DNA of 64,000 nt from Eubacteriales bacterium (GTDB lineage: Bacteria > Bacillota > Clostridia > Lachnospirales > Lachnospiraceae): contig JAUNGC010000011.1 of NCBI GenBank assembly GCA_030524745.1, positions 49,482 through 113,481 of the forward strand, read 5' to 3'. The notes beneath the pieces were generated by a model, which saw only the letters and a list, made by a program, of their open reading frames with translations, was not told where the DNA came from and made no database searches. A program made the translations under genes and the position numbers. Of this stretch, positions 42,507 to 52,863 are shown piece after piece. Each line of letters starts with the position of its first letter. Positions within the stretch are counted from its first letter, which is position 1.

Positions 42507-43696
42507 ATGCGTGGCGCGATAAAGAAGTGTGCGTTGGCCGGAGTTGCAATTGCGGCTGTCTATATAGAATTGTTTACTTTTTGGAATTACTATCTGGATG
42601 ACAATACTTTTGCAAAAGAAAATATGTTAAGCGTATTTCTACTCATCGGTTTGCTGTATCTGTATTGTCGCTTTATACGGGTAAAAGATAAAACGGCATT
42701 GATTTGCGGCGCGATAACAGGGGCTTTATTTGGCTTGATTATGGTAATCGGGAATAAACTCTATCTGGGAAGTCTGGAGGAAATATTTGTATCTTTGCGT
42801 TCCGTGATAAAATATATGGTGCTTCTGGCGGGAGAAATACTTTTTGGAATCCAGATATTTACGTTGTTTTACCATTTTATTCTGACCTGTGAACTGCCGG
42901 AAAGCGAATATAAACTTTATGAGGGAAAGAAAAAGAAATACCGTGTCTGGATCGGAATGTGGCTGCTTATGTTTTTGTGCCATATGCCCTGTTATCTTTC
43001 TAACTTTCCGGGCATCATGAGTTATGATTCCGGATGGATTACAAGACAGGCGCTCGGTATCATACCCTTTGATAACTTCCATCCGTTCCTACATACCCTG
43101 ATATGGACGGCATGTATCAGGCTGGAGCAGTTGCTGGGAATTCCGCAGTTTGGACTTGTGATATACTCTCTAGGACAGGCGCTTATCGTAACGGCGATGT
43201 TTACTTATATCGTATATTTTATGGTACAAAGGAAGGTGAATAAGATCTTTGTGATCGTGACCTGGCTCTTTTATGCTTTTTGTCCGAACATTGTGCTTTT
43301 TTCTTTAATCACTACAAAAGATATTTTGTTGGGTGTGTCCGTAGCCGGAGTTGTTATGCTTTTGCTTCATATCTGGGAGGGGATAGAAGGCGGCGAAGAG
43401 AAGCAAAAAAGTAAGAGGACGATGATTGCATTTGCCGTGGTGGGAACGTTTAGCTGCCTGTTGCGGAATAATATGATATATGCAATGATTGCAGCAGGAA
43501 TTATCATGATCCTGGTGTGCAAATCTCATCGCTCATTTTTTTGTGGCTGACTTATATGCTGGGACCTGTGAGCAATTTCCGTTACACATATCCGATGGTC
43601 ATTTTATATCCGGTGATCGTATGGCATATCATGGGCGGCAGATCTTCGGAGCCAAAGCCGATTCGGAAAGGGAAAGAAATACATGAGGAAACATAA
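42507..43696 (+). pseudogene. DUF6020-type membrane protein, frame broken near the end
   Basis: The reading frame from ATG 42507 gives 347 residues with about eight membrane helices and the family-like segment FPGIMSYDSGWITRQALG, then ends at TGA 43548-43550 just after a run of seven T residues. Right after it, in another frame, the sequence continues as LWLTYMLGPVSNFRYTYP and on to a stop at 43694-43696, the typical C-terminal end of these proteins. One extra T in the run would join the two parts into about 396 residues. Known members are usually longer, so an internal deletion may also have occurred. Function of the family is unknown; a membrane glycosyltransferase-like role is suspected. 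Confidence 0.65.
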
Positions 43697-44798
43697 TGAT
43701 AGGGGAATGAAAATTCTCATGTTGGTCAACTGGAAAGTGGAATATTGCAATACGGCGCCGGAAAATAAACAGCCGCCGGATTATTTTGTTGAGGGACAGC
43801 CGTATTGGTTTTATAAATATTTTGAGAATGCGGTATCTGTTGAAGTGGAGGATATCCATACATTTCCATGGTTGGAACGTTTTGAAAAAGAAAAGCTGCG
43901 CTTTTATATCGTACAGACGATAAGAGTATTGTTTCGGCTCAAAAAGTATGATCTGATTGTTTCCCATGGCATGCAGAGCGGCGTTGTACTCAGCCTGTTT
44001 CGGCGGATTTTTAAGACGAAAGCAAAACATATTGTTTTTGACATCGGTTCCTTTAACAGTGCCGCGGAAAGCGGGGCTGCACTGAAACTGATGCAGTTTG
44101 CCAGTAAGTCGATCGATGGTTTTATTTATCATACAGAGAGACAGATTGATTATTATAAGAAATTTTTTCCATGGATTTTGGACAAAAGCGAATATATTCC
44201 TTTCGGGACGGATGCAGTTTTTTTCGGACAGGAGAAAAGTTATACAAAAAACGAAAAGGACGAAGCGGAAAGAAAGCAGTACATCCTATGCGTGGGTTAT
44301 GCAAAGCGTGATTGGAACACATTGTATGAGGCCTATGAAAAAGTGGAAAATAAGGCCAATGTGGCGCTGCGTCTGATCGGAAAATCTGATTTTGTATGTG
44401 AAGATCAGAATGTGGAAGCATTTGCAGTCATGCCGATCAATGAATTGATAGAACAGATCAGGCATGCGCTGTTTTGCGTGCTCCCCCTTCAATATTTCAA
44501 TTATTCTTTTGGACAGATGACTCTTTTGCAGCAAATGTCTCTGGGAAAAGCGGTAATCACAGCGAAAGTGCCCAGCATGGAAGGGTATGTGAAGGAAGGG
44601 GAAACGGCGCTTTTTTATGAACCGGAAAATGCGGATCATCTGGCAAAACAAATGGAACTGTTATTGCAGGATCATAAGCTGCGGGAACGGATCGGACAGA
44701 ATGCCGGCAAAGAGATTCGGGAAGAATACAATGAGAAAAATATGGCGCAAAAAATAGAAATTTTTTACAGGAAAATTGTGGAAGGCCGGGAAGTATGA
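43683..44798 (+). CDS. Glycosyltransferase (GT1/GT4-like)
   Basis: 371 residues from ATG 43683; an internal ATG at 43707 has its site too close. KILMLVNWKVEYCNTAPENK opens the GT-B fold. The donor domain holds ILCVGYAKRDWNTLYEAY and LPLQYFNYSFGQMTLLQQMSLG, where the usual EX7E glutamates are replaced. This variant, with GQMTLLQ, occurs in a subgroup of glycosyltransferases. An acidic patch (VEVEDIHTF) precedes it. The start overlaps the remnant of the broken DUF6020 gene. Confidence 0.8.
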   Translation: MRKHNDRGMKILMLVNWKVEYCNTAPENKQPPDYFVEGQPYWFYKYFENAVSVEVEDIHTFPWLERFEKEKLRFYIVQTIRVLFRLKKYDLIVSHGMQSGVVLSLFRRIFKTKAKHIVFDIGSFNSAAESGAALKLMQFASKSIDGFIYHTERQIDYYKKFFPWILDKSEYIPFGTDAVFFGQEKSYTKNEKDEAERKQYILCVGYAKRDWNTLYEAYEKVENKANVALRLIGKSDFVCEDQNVEAFAVMPINELIEQIRHALFCVLPLQYFNYSFGQMTLLQQMSLGKAVITAKVPSMEGYVKEGETALFYEPENADHLAKQMELLLQDHKLRERIGQNAGKEIREEYNEKNMAQKIEIFYRKIVEGREV

Positions 44799-45853
44799 AG
44801 ATTATATTTGTGATTGTCAGTATGGCGGGCGGAGGGGCAGAAAGAGTGATTTCCATTCTTGCCAATCAATTCGTTAAAAAAGGAATGGATGTTACAATTA
44901 TGATGACTGCCGGCGATGAAGTAGCATACGCTTTGGATGAAAGGATTCATCTGCTGTGCATCGGCGGTTGTTCCGGGGGAAGCCTGAAAAAGAGGCTGGA
45001 AAGAATCTGGCGGATGAGAAGATACTTCAGGCAGGAGAAAGACAGTGTGATTGTTTCTTTTGGCCCGGGAACCAGCTTCTTTGCAGTGATGGCGGATTTA
45101 TTTTTAAAACATCCGTTTGTGATATCGGAGCGGAACGACCCGGCGGCCTGTCCGCATCCGAGACTGCGGAATTTAATATATCGGCGGGCAAAACGTCTGA
45201 TTTTTCAGACGGAGGACGCCATGAAGTGTTTTCCGGCTGCATTGCGCAAGCGGGGCTGTACCATTCCGAATCCGGTTATCTCAGGATTGCCGGAACCATG
45301 GCAGGGGGAACGGGAAAAAACGGTTGTTGCGGTGGGCAGGTTGGAGCCGCAGAAAAACTATGGCATGTTGTTGAACGCTTTTGCTGAATTTTATAAGAAA
45401 TTTCCTGATTATAAGCTTCATGTATATGGGAAGGGGTCCCTTTTGAAGGAGTTGCAAAATCAGACGGTGAAACTGGGAATTTCCCAGGCTGTAGTATGGG
45501 AAGGATTTCAGAAGGATGTGCTTTCCAAAATCATTTCGGCGGGTATTTATGCATTATCGTCTGATTACGAAGGAATTTCCAATGCACTTCTGGAGGCTAT
45601 GGCAGTCGGACTGCCCGTAATTTCTACGGATTGTCCTATTGGCGGTTCTCGAATGTGCATCCGGAACGGGGAAAACGGATTGCTTGTGCCCTGCGGCGAT
45701 GCCGGGACGTTTGCGGCAGCGCTGGAAAGTCTGGCGGATGATCCGGATTATGCCAGCCGGCTGGGACAGCAGGCGGCAAAGATCAGAGAGCAGTTTTCGG
45801 AAGAAATGGTCAGCCATATGTGGCTGGAACAGTTAAAGGCGGCGGGCCGCTGA
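44795..45853 (+). CDS. Glycosyltransferase family 4
   Basis: 352 residues, coupled to the previous gene by an ATGA overlap. IIFVIVSMAGGGAERVISIL at the start, VAVGRLEPQKNYG and SSDYEGISNALLEAMAVGLP are GT4 landmarks. STDCPIGGSR near the end matches the GalNAc-transferase-like variants at 5623 and 10124. Confidence 0.9.
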   Translation: MKIIFVIVSMAGGGAERVISILANQFVKKGMDVTIMMTAGDEVAYALDERIHLLCIGGCSGGSLKKRLERIWRMRRYFRQEKDSVIVSFGPGTSFFAVMADLFLKHPFVISERNDPAACPHPRLRNLIYRRAKRLIFQTEDAMKCFPAALRKRGCTIPNPVISGLPEPWQGEREKTVVAVGRLEPQKNYGMLLNAFAEFYKKFPDYKLHVYGKGSLLKELQNQTVKLGISQAVVWEGFQKDVLSKIISAGIYALSSDYEGISNALLEAMAVGLPVISTDCPIGGSRMCIRNGENGLLVPCGDAGTFAAALESLADDPDYASRLGQQAAKIREQFSEEMVSHMWLEQLKAAGR

Positions 45854-45899
45854 TACTGTAGAGAAATGTTGTAAATATTTTCGGGTAATCGGGGGAAAT

Positions 45900-47045
45900 A
45901 TGCGATTTTTATATGTAGCGCCTCGCTATCATACCAATCAGGTGCCGATCATGCGGGGATTGAAAAGGGAAGGACACGAGGTCTGCTTTTTAAGTCAATA
46001 TGCCGGGAGCGTGGAGGATTATTCCGATGTGACGCCTGTGGTAGTAGGATATTCCCGTATTTTTCTTTTTTTGGACGCCTGCTATGTCAAATGGATTGGG
46101 AAATGGGATAAAAAGGCTAAGGACCGGAAAATCAAATGTGGATTTCCTGCCATGGGAAAACTGGCGAGTAATATCAGGGACTTTAAGCCGGATGTTGCGA
46201 TCCTCAGGGAACGTTCTGCCTATTCTATTTGCGCTTATCTGATTTGCAGGCGGTATCATATTCCGGCGATTTTGTATAATCAAAGTCCGCTGTGGGAAGA
46301 CAGGATAAAAAATGATTTGCCCCATAAACTGGTTCGCATGATAACACCAAAGGTTCGTATGACGCCTGTATATGGGAAGAGCGGAAAAGAAAAGGTCATT
46401 GAGCCGGGAGCCGCCTTCGTACCGTTTGTTATGGAGCCGGTTCTTTCTGCGGATAAGAGAATCTGGCAGAAGGATGGCGTGACGCATATTTTCTGCATAG
46501 GGAAATATGAACAGCGTAAAAATCAGCGAATGATGATAGAAGCGGTCGGGACGCTCTTGAAGGAATATAAGCTGCATCTGACTATCGCAGGGGAGTGTTC
46601 GACGGATGCTCATTGCGTCTATTATCATGAACTGGAAAAGTATGTGTGCATGCATAATCTTGACAATCATGTGACGCTTTTGAAGAACTTAAGCAGGACC
46701 CGGATTGACGAGCAGTATCGAAATGCAGATTTGTTTGTGATACCCAGCACGCTGGAACCGGCATCTATTTCCCAGCTTGAAGCTATGGCATATTCCCTGC
46801 CGGTGATTTGCAGCGACACAAACGGGACGGCCTGTTATGTGGAAAATGGAGAAAACGGATGGGTGTTTCGGGACAACAACCGGGAAGCGCTCATACAGGC
46901 GCTCGGGAAAATACTGTCCAGTCCCGGAAAGATGAAATTGATGGGAGAAAAGAGTTATCAGCTTATCGTGGAAAAATATCAGATAGAAGCATATCTGGCA
47001 GGTATCAGGAGATTGTTGGAGAATTTAAGGCACAAAGAAGCATAA
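45900..47045 (+). CDS. Glycosyltransferase family 4
   Basis: 381 residues behind a GGGGGAAAT site. FLYVAPRYHTNQVPIMRGL is a slightly divergent N-terminal loop. The donor half has FCIGKYEQRKNQRMMIEAV and PSTLEPASISQLEAMAYSLP, retaining the two conserved Glu of the EX7E-type motif. Followed at 15 bases by the ABC exporter. Donor unknown. Confidence 0.88.
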   Translation: MRFLYVAPRYHTNQVPIMRGLKREGHEVCFLSQYAGSVEDYSDVTPVVVGYSRIFLFLDACYVKWIGKWDKKAKDRKIKCGFPAMGKLASNIRDFKPDVAILRERSAYSICAYLICRRYHIPAILYNQSPLWEDRIKNDLPHKLVRMITPKVRMTPVYGKSGKEKVIEPGAAFVPFVMEPVLSADKRIWQKDGVTHIFCIGKYEQRKNQRMMIEAVGTLLKEYKLHLTIAGECSTDAHCVYYHELEKYVCMHNLDNHVTLLKNLSRTRIDEQYRNADLFVIPSTLEPASISQLEAMAYSLPVICSDTNGTACYVENGENGWVFRDNNREALIQALGKILSSPGKMKLMGEKSYQLIVEKYQIEAYLAGIRRLLENLRHKEA

Positions 47046-47059
47046 ATGAGGAGACTGTT

Positions 47060-48808
47060 ATGTGGAATAAAATGAATTATATTTTCAGTAAGCAGGATAA
47101 AATCAAGATATTTATTCTGATGATTGCCATGTTAATAGGGAGTTTTGTGGAACTGCTTGGAGTGGCTGTTTTCCAGCCGTTTGTCAATGTTATCATGAAT
47201 CCCTCTTCGATTGCGGAAAATTTTTGGCTGGCATGGTTAAACGAGGTGTTTCCCTGTAATACCGTGGAAGGCTTTCTGACGATGATGGCTATACTCATTA
47301 TGCTGGTGTACATTGTTAAAAATGTCTATTTATGGGTGGAACAATATTTTATCATCATGTTTACTTATAATGTGCAGCGGAAAACTGCAGTCAGACTTTT
47401 AAACACATATTTGGAAGAGCCTTATACGTTTCATCTGGACCATAACATAGCGGAAATTCAGCGTAGTATACAGGAAGACACCGCAAGGTTTACCCAGTTT
47501 CTGATGCATTTGCTACAGATGATAGCGGAAGTGGTGGTTTGCGTTGTGATCAGCGTGTATTTGTTTAAGGTCAGTGTATCCATTACGGTAACGATTGTCC
47601 TGTTGCTGTTTATTTGCATGACTTTCTTTACAAAAATTAATAAAAATTTCTCGCAGCGGCTTGGCAGGGAGTCGCAGCAATCTATGGGAAAATTGTGTCA
47701 ATGGGTGAATCAGTCTCTGGGAGGAATCAAGGAAGTCAAAGTATTAAACAGAGAGAACTTTTTTATCTCCCACTATGAAAAACATTATAATTTATATGTG
47801 AAGGCGGTTGGCATTAATCGGGTTTTTTCCATTACGCCGAAATATATGGTAGAAGCAATATGTATGGTGGGTATGTTGATTGCTATTGTCGTGAAATTGA
47901 ATTTCGGGCGAAAAGAAATAGCTGATTTTATACCTCAGCTTTCAACATTTGCGGTGGCGGCCTTTCGGCTTCTGCCATCTGTGGGAAGAATTAATGAACA
48001 TATGAGCAGCATTCTGTTTGCAAAACCATCGGTTGAGTTGATTTATGAAGATCTGAAAGGAATAGAAAAGTATCCGGTTAATAAAACGGTGGAAGAAGGA
48101 GGAGTGTGGAATTTTAATAATGCGATAACGGTAAAGCATATTACCTACGCTTATCCAAATGCTGACAGAAATGTATTGGAAGACGCAGAATGTGTGATCC
48201 CTAAGGGCAAGACGGTAGCCTTTATCGGAAGTTCCGGCGCAGGAAAAACTACACTGGCAGATATTATCTTAGGATTGTTGACGCCACAGAGGGGAAAGGT
48301 AAAAGCTGACGACATTGATATCTTTAAAAATTTGACGCTGTGGCATCAGAAGCTGGGATATATTCCGCAGGTGATATATTTATCGGACGATACGATCAGA
48401 AATAATATAGCATTTGGTATTTCGCCTGAGAATATAGAGGAAAGTGCGATTGAAGAAGCCGTGAAGAAAGCGCAGTTGGCAGAGTTTGTGGAAAGCCTTC
48501 CGGAAGGTCTGGATACAATTGTCGGAGATCGGGGCGTGAGGCTGTCCGGCGGTCAGCGACAGAGAATAGGAATTGCCAGGGCCTTGTATCATGACCCTGA
48601 AATACTGGTGCTGGATGAAGCAACTTCTGCGTTGGATAATGAAACGGAAGCGGCGGTAATGGAGGCCATAGAGAGTCTGCATGGGAGCAAAACCATGATT
48701 ATTATTGCGCATCGCTTGACGACAATCCGTAAGGCAGATATTATTTATGAGGTAGAGAATCAGAAAATCATAGAGCGTACTGCGAAAGAGGTATTTGGCA
48801 GCGAGTAA
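47060..48808 (+). CDS. ABC exporter, PglK/MsbA-like flippase candidate (second copy)
   Basis: 582 residues from ATG 47060 behind GAGGAG; a frame from 46808 runs into the previous gene. Six N-terminal membrane helices are followed by an ATPase domain with Walker A GSSGAGKTT near 390, the signature RLSGGQRQR, and Walker B ILVLDEATSALDNET. It parallels the exporter at 22336 in length and in opening segment (MLIGSFVELLGVAVFQPFV against IFIGAMLEMLGVSLIMPIV). No Wzx-type flippase is seen in locus 2, so this ABC protein is the likely flippase for that repeat unit. Confidence 0.9.
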   Translation: MWNKMNYIFSKQDKIKIFILMIAMLIGSFVELLGVAVFQPFVNVIMNPSSIAENFWLAWLNEVFPCNTVEGFLTMMAILIMLVYIVKNVYLWVEQYFIIMFTYNVQRKTAVRLLNTYLEEPYTFHLDHNIAEIQRSIQEDTARFTQFLMHLLQMIAEVVVCVVISVYLFKVSVSITVTIVLLLFICMTFFTKINKNFSQRLGRESQQSMGKLCQWVNQSLGGIKEVKVLNRENFFISHYEKHYNLYVKAVGINRVFSITPKYMVEAICMVGMLIAIVVKLNFGRKEIADFIPQLSTFAVAAFRLLPSVGRINEHMSSILFAKPSVELIYEDLKGIEKYPVNKTVEEGGVWNFNNAITVKHITYAYPNADRNVLEDAECVIPKGKTVAFIGSSGAGKTTLADIILGLLTPQRGKVKADDIDIFKNLTLWHQKLGYIPQVIYLSDDTIRNNIAFGISPENIEESAIEEAVKKAQLAEFVESLPEGLDTIVGDRGVRLSGGQRQRIGIARALYHDPEILVLDEATSALDNETEAAVMEAIESLHGSKTMIIIAHRLTTIRKADIIYEVENQKIIERTAKEVFGSE

Positions 48809-48840
48809 GTAAAAAGATGTGTCTGGGAGGAATTGGGATC

Positions 48841-50154
48841 ATGAAATTGGTTGTGGCAGGAACAGGATATGTCGGATTGGTAGCCGGGGTGTGTTTTGCG
48901 GAGAAAGGACATGACGTAACCTGTGTGGATGTGGATGAAAATAAGGTAAAATTGATGGAATCCGGCATATCCCCCATATATGAGGACGGATTGGAAGAAC
49001 TGATGCAGAAGAATTATGCGGCTGGTCGGCTTCATTATACAACGGATTATAAGTCTGCTTACCGGAATCCGGATGCGATCTTTATCGGGGTAGGAACGCC
49101 GGAACAGCCGGATGGTTCTGCCAATCTCAGTTTTATAGCATCTGTCTGCCGTCAGATTGCGGAGAATGTGGAAAAAGACTGTCTGGTGGTGGTAAAGTCT
49201 ACGGTTCCGGTTGGCACGAATGATCGTGTGGAACAGTTCGTTCAGGACTTTCTGGTGAGAAAAGAACTGCATATTGAAGTGGCCTCCAATCCGGAATTTC
49301 TGGCGCAGGGCTCCGCTGTGCACGATACGCTGCATGCTGCAAGAATTATTATCGGAACGGAGAGTAAAGAGGCGGAGGAAAAACTACGGAAGATTTATGA
49401 ACCCTTTCATCTGCCGATTGTCTCGATGAACCGCAGGTCTGCTGAAATGACAAAGTATGCCTGCAATGATTTTCTGGCTTTAAAAATATCCTATATGAAT
49501 GATATTGCAAATTTGTGTGAGTTGATCGGAGCCAATATCGATGATGTGGCAAGGGGAATGAGTTACGATGAGAGGATCGGAGCCAACTTTTTAAAAGCCG
49601 GCATCGGTTATGGCGGAAGCTGCTTTCCGAAGGATACAAAGGCGCTGAAGTTTCAGGCAAAGAAAGCGGGCTATCAGTTGCGCACAGTGGAAGCGGCGGT
49701 GGATGTCAACAGGGAACAGAAAACAAAACTTTTTGCCAAAGCGAGCGGTCGTATGATTACTTTTGAGAGGCTTAAAGTGGCTGTTTTAGGGCTGGCATTT
49801 AAACCGGGGACAGACGATCTGCGGGAGGCACCCTCTCTGGATAATGTAGAACTCCTGCTGGAAGGCGGAGCGGATATTTATGCTTATGACCCGGCAGCTT
49901 CGGAGAATTTTAAAAGGAAGTACCCGGAGGGACAGCATGGCAGAGGGACAATAACTTATGTGACGGATATAGAAAAGGCATTAAGTGACGCGAATATCTG
50001 TTTTGTGTTCACAGAATGGAAGGAAATCAAAGATATACAGCCGATTCAGTTTAAGAAGCTGATGCGTATACCGCTTGTGTACGACGGCAGAAATGTTTAT
50101 GACTTAATAAAGATGAAAGATGCCGGAGTGGAATATTACAGCATTGGCAGATAG
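48841..50154 (+). CDS. ugd: UDP-glucose 6-dehydrogenase
   Basis: 437 residues from ATG 48841, with GGAGG (48826-48830) upstream. KLVVAGTGYVGLVAGVCFAE is the NAD-binding N-terminus, ASNPEFLAQGSAVHDT and GYGGSCFPKDTKAL (catalytic Cys) are the active-site motifs, and LAFKPGTDDLREAPS marks the C-terminal UDP-binding domain. It oxidises UDP-glucose to UDP-glucuronate with two NAD+. The next gene is the matching epimerase, so the pair makes UDP-glucuronate and UDP-galacturonate for the locus glycan. Confidence 0.95.
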   Translation: MKLVVAGTGYVGLVAGVCFAEKGHDVTCVDVDENKVKLMESGISPIYEDGLEELMQKNYAAGRLHYTTDYKSAYRNPDAIFIGVGTPEQPDGSANLSFIASVCRQIAENVEKDCLVVVKSTVPVGTNDRVEQFVQDFLVRKELHIEVASNPEFLAQGSAVHDTLHAARIIIGTESKEAEEKLRKIYEPFHLPIVSMNRRSAEMTKYACNDFLALKISYMNDIANLCELIGANIDDVARGMSYDERIGANFLKAGIGYGGSCFPKDTKALKFQAKKAGYQLRTVEAAVDVNREQKTKLFAKASGRMITFERLKVAVLGLAFKPGTDDLREAPSLDNVELLLEGGADIYAYDPAASENFKRKYPEGQHGRGTITYVTDIEKALSDANICFVFTEWKEIKDIQPIQFKKLMRIPLVYDGRNVYDLIKMKDAGVEYYSIGR

Positions 50155-50166
50155 CGGGAGAGTGTG

Positions 50167-51204
50167 ATGGAAAAGGGAACAGTAATTCTGGTTACAGGAG
50201 CAGCGGGCTTTATCGGCTCCAATCTGGTAAAAAGACTGCTTGAAACAGAGGGTGGCGTTCGGGTGATCGGTCTGGATAATCTGAATGACTACTACGATGT
50301 GAGTTTGAAGGAAGCGCGGTTGAAGAAGCTGACAGATGACCGCTTTACTTTTATCAGGGGAGACCTTGCGGACAGAACATGTATGGAAGAGATTTTTGCA
50401 CAGTATGAGCCGGAGATTGTGGTGAATCTGGCAGCACAGGCAGGAGTGCGTTATTCGATTACGAATCCGGACAGTTATATAGAAAGTAATATCATTGGTT
50501 TTTATAATGTTCTGGAGTGCTGCCGCCATTCCTATGATGGCGGGAAAAGGGGAGTAAGGCATCTGGTATATGCATCAAGTTCTTCTGTTTACGGAACGAA
50601 TAAAAAAGTTCCTTACAGCACGCAGGATAAGGTGGACAATCCGGTTTCCTTGTATGCGGCAACTAAGAAATCCAATGAACTGATGGCACATGCCTACAGC
50701 AAGCTGTATCACATTCCCTGTACAGGATTGCGCTTTTTTACAGTATATGGACCGGCCGGAAGGCCGGATATGGCATACTTTGGTTTTGCCAATAAGATGG
50801 TGAAGGGTGAAAAAATTCAGATCTTTAATTATGGCGATATGCGGCGGGATTTCACATACATTGATGACATTGTTACCGGTGTGGTTAAAGTGATGGAGAA
50901 GGTACCCGCAGAGAATGAGGACGGTGTGAAATATAAGATCTATAATATCGGCAATCATAATCCGGAAAGCCTTTTATATTTTGTCGAGACGCTGGAGCAG
51001 TGCCTTATGGATGCTGGCGCAATTGAAAAACCGGCGGAAAAGGAATTTTTGCCCATGCAGCCAGGGGATGTTTACCAAACCTATGCGGATGTGGAGGAGT
51101 TGATAAAGGATTTTGGATTTCAGCCGAAGACAACGCTGAAAGAAGGATTAACAGCATTTGTAAAATGGTATGTACAGTTTTATTCCTTGCGGTTAAAGGC
51201 GTGA
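50167..51204 (+). CDS. UDP-glucuronate 4-epimerase-like (SDR epimerase)
   Basis: 345 residues from ATG 50167, with GGGAG at 50156-50160. VTGAAGFIGSNLVKRLL is the NAD loop, YASSSSVYGTNKKVP and YAATKKSNE give the catalytic Tyr and Lys, and LDNLNDYYDVSLKEARL is characteristic of UDP-glucuronate 4-epimerases (Cap1J/LpsL type). It would convert UDP-GlcA to UDP-GalA. The adjacent dehydrogenase supports the assignment over a plain UDP-galactose epimerase. Confidence 0.88.
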   Translation: MEKGTVILVTGAAGFIGSNLVKRLLETEGGVRVIGLDNLNDYYDVSLKEARLKKLTDDRFTFIRGDLADRTCMEEIFAQYEPEIVVNLAAQAGVRYSITNPDSYIESNIIGFYNVLECCRHSYDGGKRGVRHLVYASSSSVYGTNKKVPYSTQDKVDNPVSLYAATKKSNELMAHAYSKLYHIPCTGLRFFTVYGPAGRPDMAYFGFANKMVKGEKIQIFNYGDMRRDFTYIDDIVTGVVKVMEKVPAENEDGVKYKIYNIGNHNPESLLYFVETLEQCLMDAGAIEKPAEKEFLPMQPGDVYQTYADVEELIKDFGFQPKTTLKEGLTAFVKWYVQFYSLRLKA

Positions 51205-51241
51205 GATTTTGGAAAATTTATGGCGGGAAGGATATAATATC

Positions 51242-52831
51242 ATGAAAAAGAAGAATTTGCTTCCGAAAGACAGATGGATAAGTTGTCTCTTAATAGCCGG
51301 TTTCTGTTTATACTTTTTTGCGTCACTATTTATCGTTCGTGATTATGGCGTTTCTACGGATGAACCGCAGGAAAGAAAAACGATGTATGTGAATGCAAAT
51401 TATGTTCTTACAAAATTAGGACGGGAATCGATGGAGGGTATCCCGGAACTCGACACTTATAAAGACAAGTATTATGGCGTTGCTATGCAGATGCCAATGG
51501 CAGTAATTGAGTTGCTGCGCGCTCCTGTACCGTTTGTCTATTTTTGCAGACATATGTATACATTCAGTGTTTGCCTGATCGGTTATGCCGCTTTTTTTCT
51601 TTTGTGTAAAAGAATTTTTCATTCAAATATGCTGGCGCTTTTGGGGACGGTTATGATCGCGCTCTATCCGCGCTTTTTTGCCGAACAGTTTTACAATGTC
51701 AAAGATATGATATTCGTTGCAATGTACATGATTTCCATGTGGGCGACGGTGCAATTGATAGAAAGCAATTTTTCAAAAAAATGGGTGTTTCTGTTTTCAA
51801 TCATTGTCGCATTGACGACAAATGTCAGAATCGTAGGCTTTATTTTCATGGGATTGGTGATTGGCTACCTGTGGGTAATATGTGTGCTGAATAACCTGAA
51901 AAAAATAGATGATAATGGATTGACCTACCGAAGAAGTGTATTAATCAGCGTGATCATGATAGCGTTATATTTTGTAGTTTTGGTTATCAGCATGCCGGGA
52001 ACCTGGAGTAATCCGTTACAGGGCATTCTTGATACCTTTATCAGATTTTCCGATTATCCGGGCGGTGGAAATGTGGTGTTCATGGGTGAGGTGATGGAAA
52101 ATACCGAGATCCCGTGGTACTATATTCCGGTATGGATGCTCATTTCGATTCCGATCTGGTATATTTTGCTCTTCTTTGTTGCGGTATATCAGGTAACGAA
52201 GAAGACAGCGGCCCAAGTGAAAAATAAGGAGATATGGAATACTGTTCTGAAATATAAATATCTTATTTGGAGCGTATGCCTGGCGGCTGTTCCATGGATC
52301 ACAATAGCGGTAAAAGGCGCTAATTTATACAATGGCTGGCGCCATTGTTATTTCCTGGTGCCGCCCATAATTCTGTTTGTTTTATATGGTGTGGATGCCG
52401 TATTGAAAAACAAAAAGAAAACAGCGAATATTCTGTTGGGAGTATTGATTGCAGTTGGCTTGTTGGCGCAGGTGAAGTGGATTTATGTGAATCATCCATA
52501 TGAAATGGTTTATTTTAACCGGATCGGACGATTGTATGCGGCTGATTTTGACAGGGATTACTGGCATTTGTCCGAAATAAGGGCGTGGGAATATATTGCA
52601 GCGCATGACGACAGCGAAAAAATTACGGTCAATACTTCGGGGTATCAATTTTTTACACATGTCCTGTGGCCTGAAGAAAAGGCAAGGGTTATCATTTCTG
52701 ACAATCCGGATTATTATATTGAGACATATCGGGGAAAAGTGGGAAATGAATGTAGCAAAGAAGGATATGAGGAGTTTTATTCCATTGTGATTGATGGATT
52801 TAAAGTGGCGACAATCTTTAAAAAGTTATGA
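51242..52831 (+). CDS. GT39-like polytopic glycosyltransferase (GT-C fold)
   Basis: 529 residues from ATG 51242 (GGGAAGGA upstream). After a basic N-terminus and one helix, VRDYGVSTDEPQERKT places the Asp-Glu pair typical of the first extracytoplasmic loop of GT-C enzymes (PMT/ArnT class). About ten more membrane helices follow, and a C-terminal extracytoplasmic domain of about 90 residues ends the protein. Such enzymes use polyprenyl-phosphate sugars outside the membrane, for example to attach side branches. The donor is unknown. Confidence 0.72.
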   Translation: MKKKNLLPKDRWISCLLIAGFCLYFFASLFIVRDYGVSTDEPQERKTMYVNANYVLTKLGRESMEGIPELDTYKDKYYGVAMQMPMAVIELLRAPVPFVYFCRHMYTFSVCLIGYAAFFLLCKRIFHSNMLALLGTVMIALYPRFFAEQFYNVKDMIFVAMYMISMWATVQLIESNFSKKWVFLFSIIVALTTNVRIVGFIFMGLVIGYLWVICVLNNLKKIDDNGLTYRRSVLISVIMIALYFVVLVISMPGTWSNPLQGILDTFIRFSDYPGGGNVVFMGEVMENTEIPWYYIPVWMLISIPIWYILLFFVAVYQVTKKTAAQVKNKEIWNTVLKYKYLIWSVCLAAVPWITIAVKGANLYNGWRHCYFLVPPIILFVLYGVDAVLKNKKKTANILLGVLIAVGLLAQVKWIYVNHPYEMVYFNRIGRLYAADFDRDYWHLSEIRAWEYIAAHDDSEKITVNTSGYQFFTHVLWPEEKARVIISDNPDYYIETYRGKVGNECSKEGYEEFYSIVIDGFKVATIFKKL

Positions 52832-52863
52832 TGCCGGTATCGTTGTACTTTGACGGAAAGACG

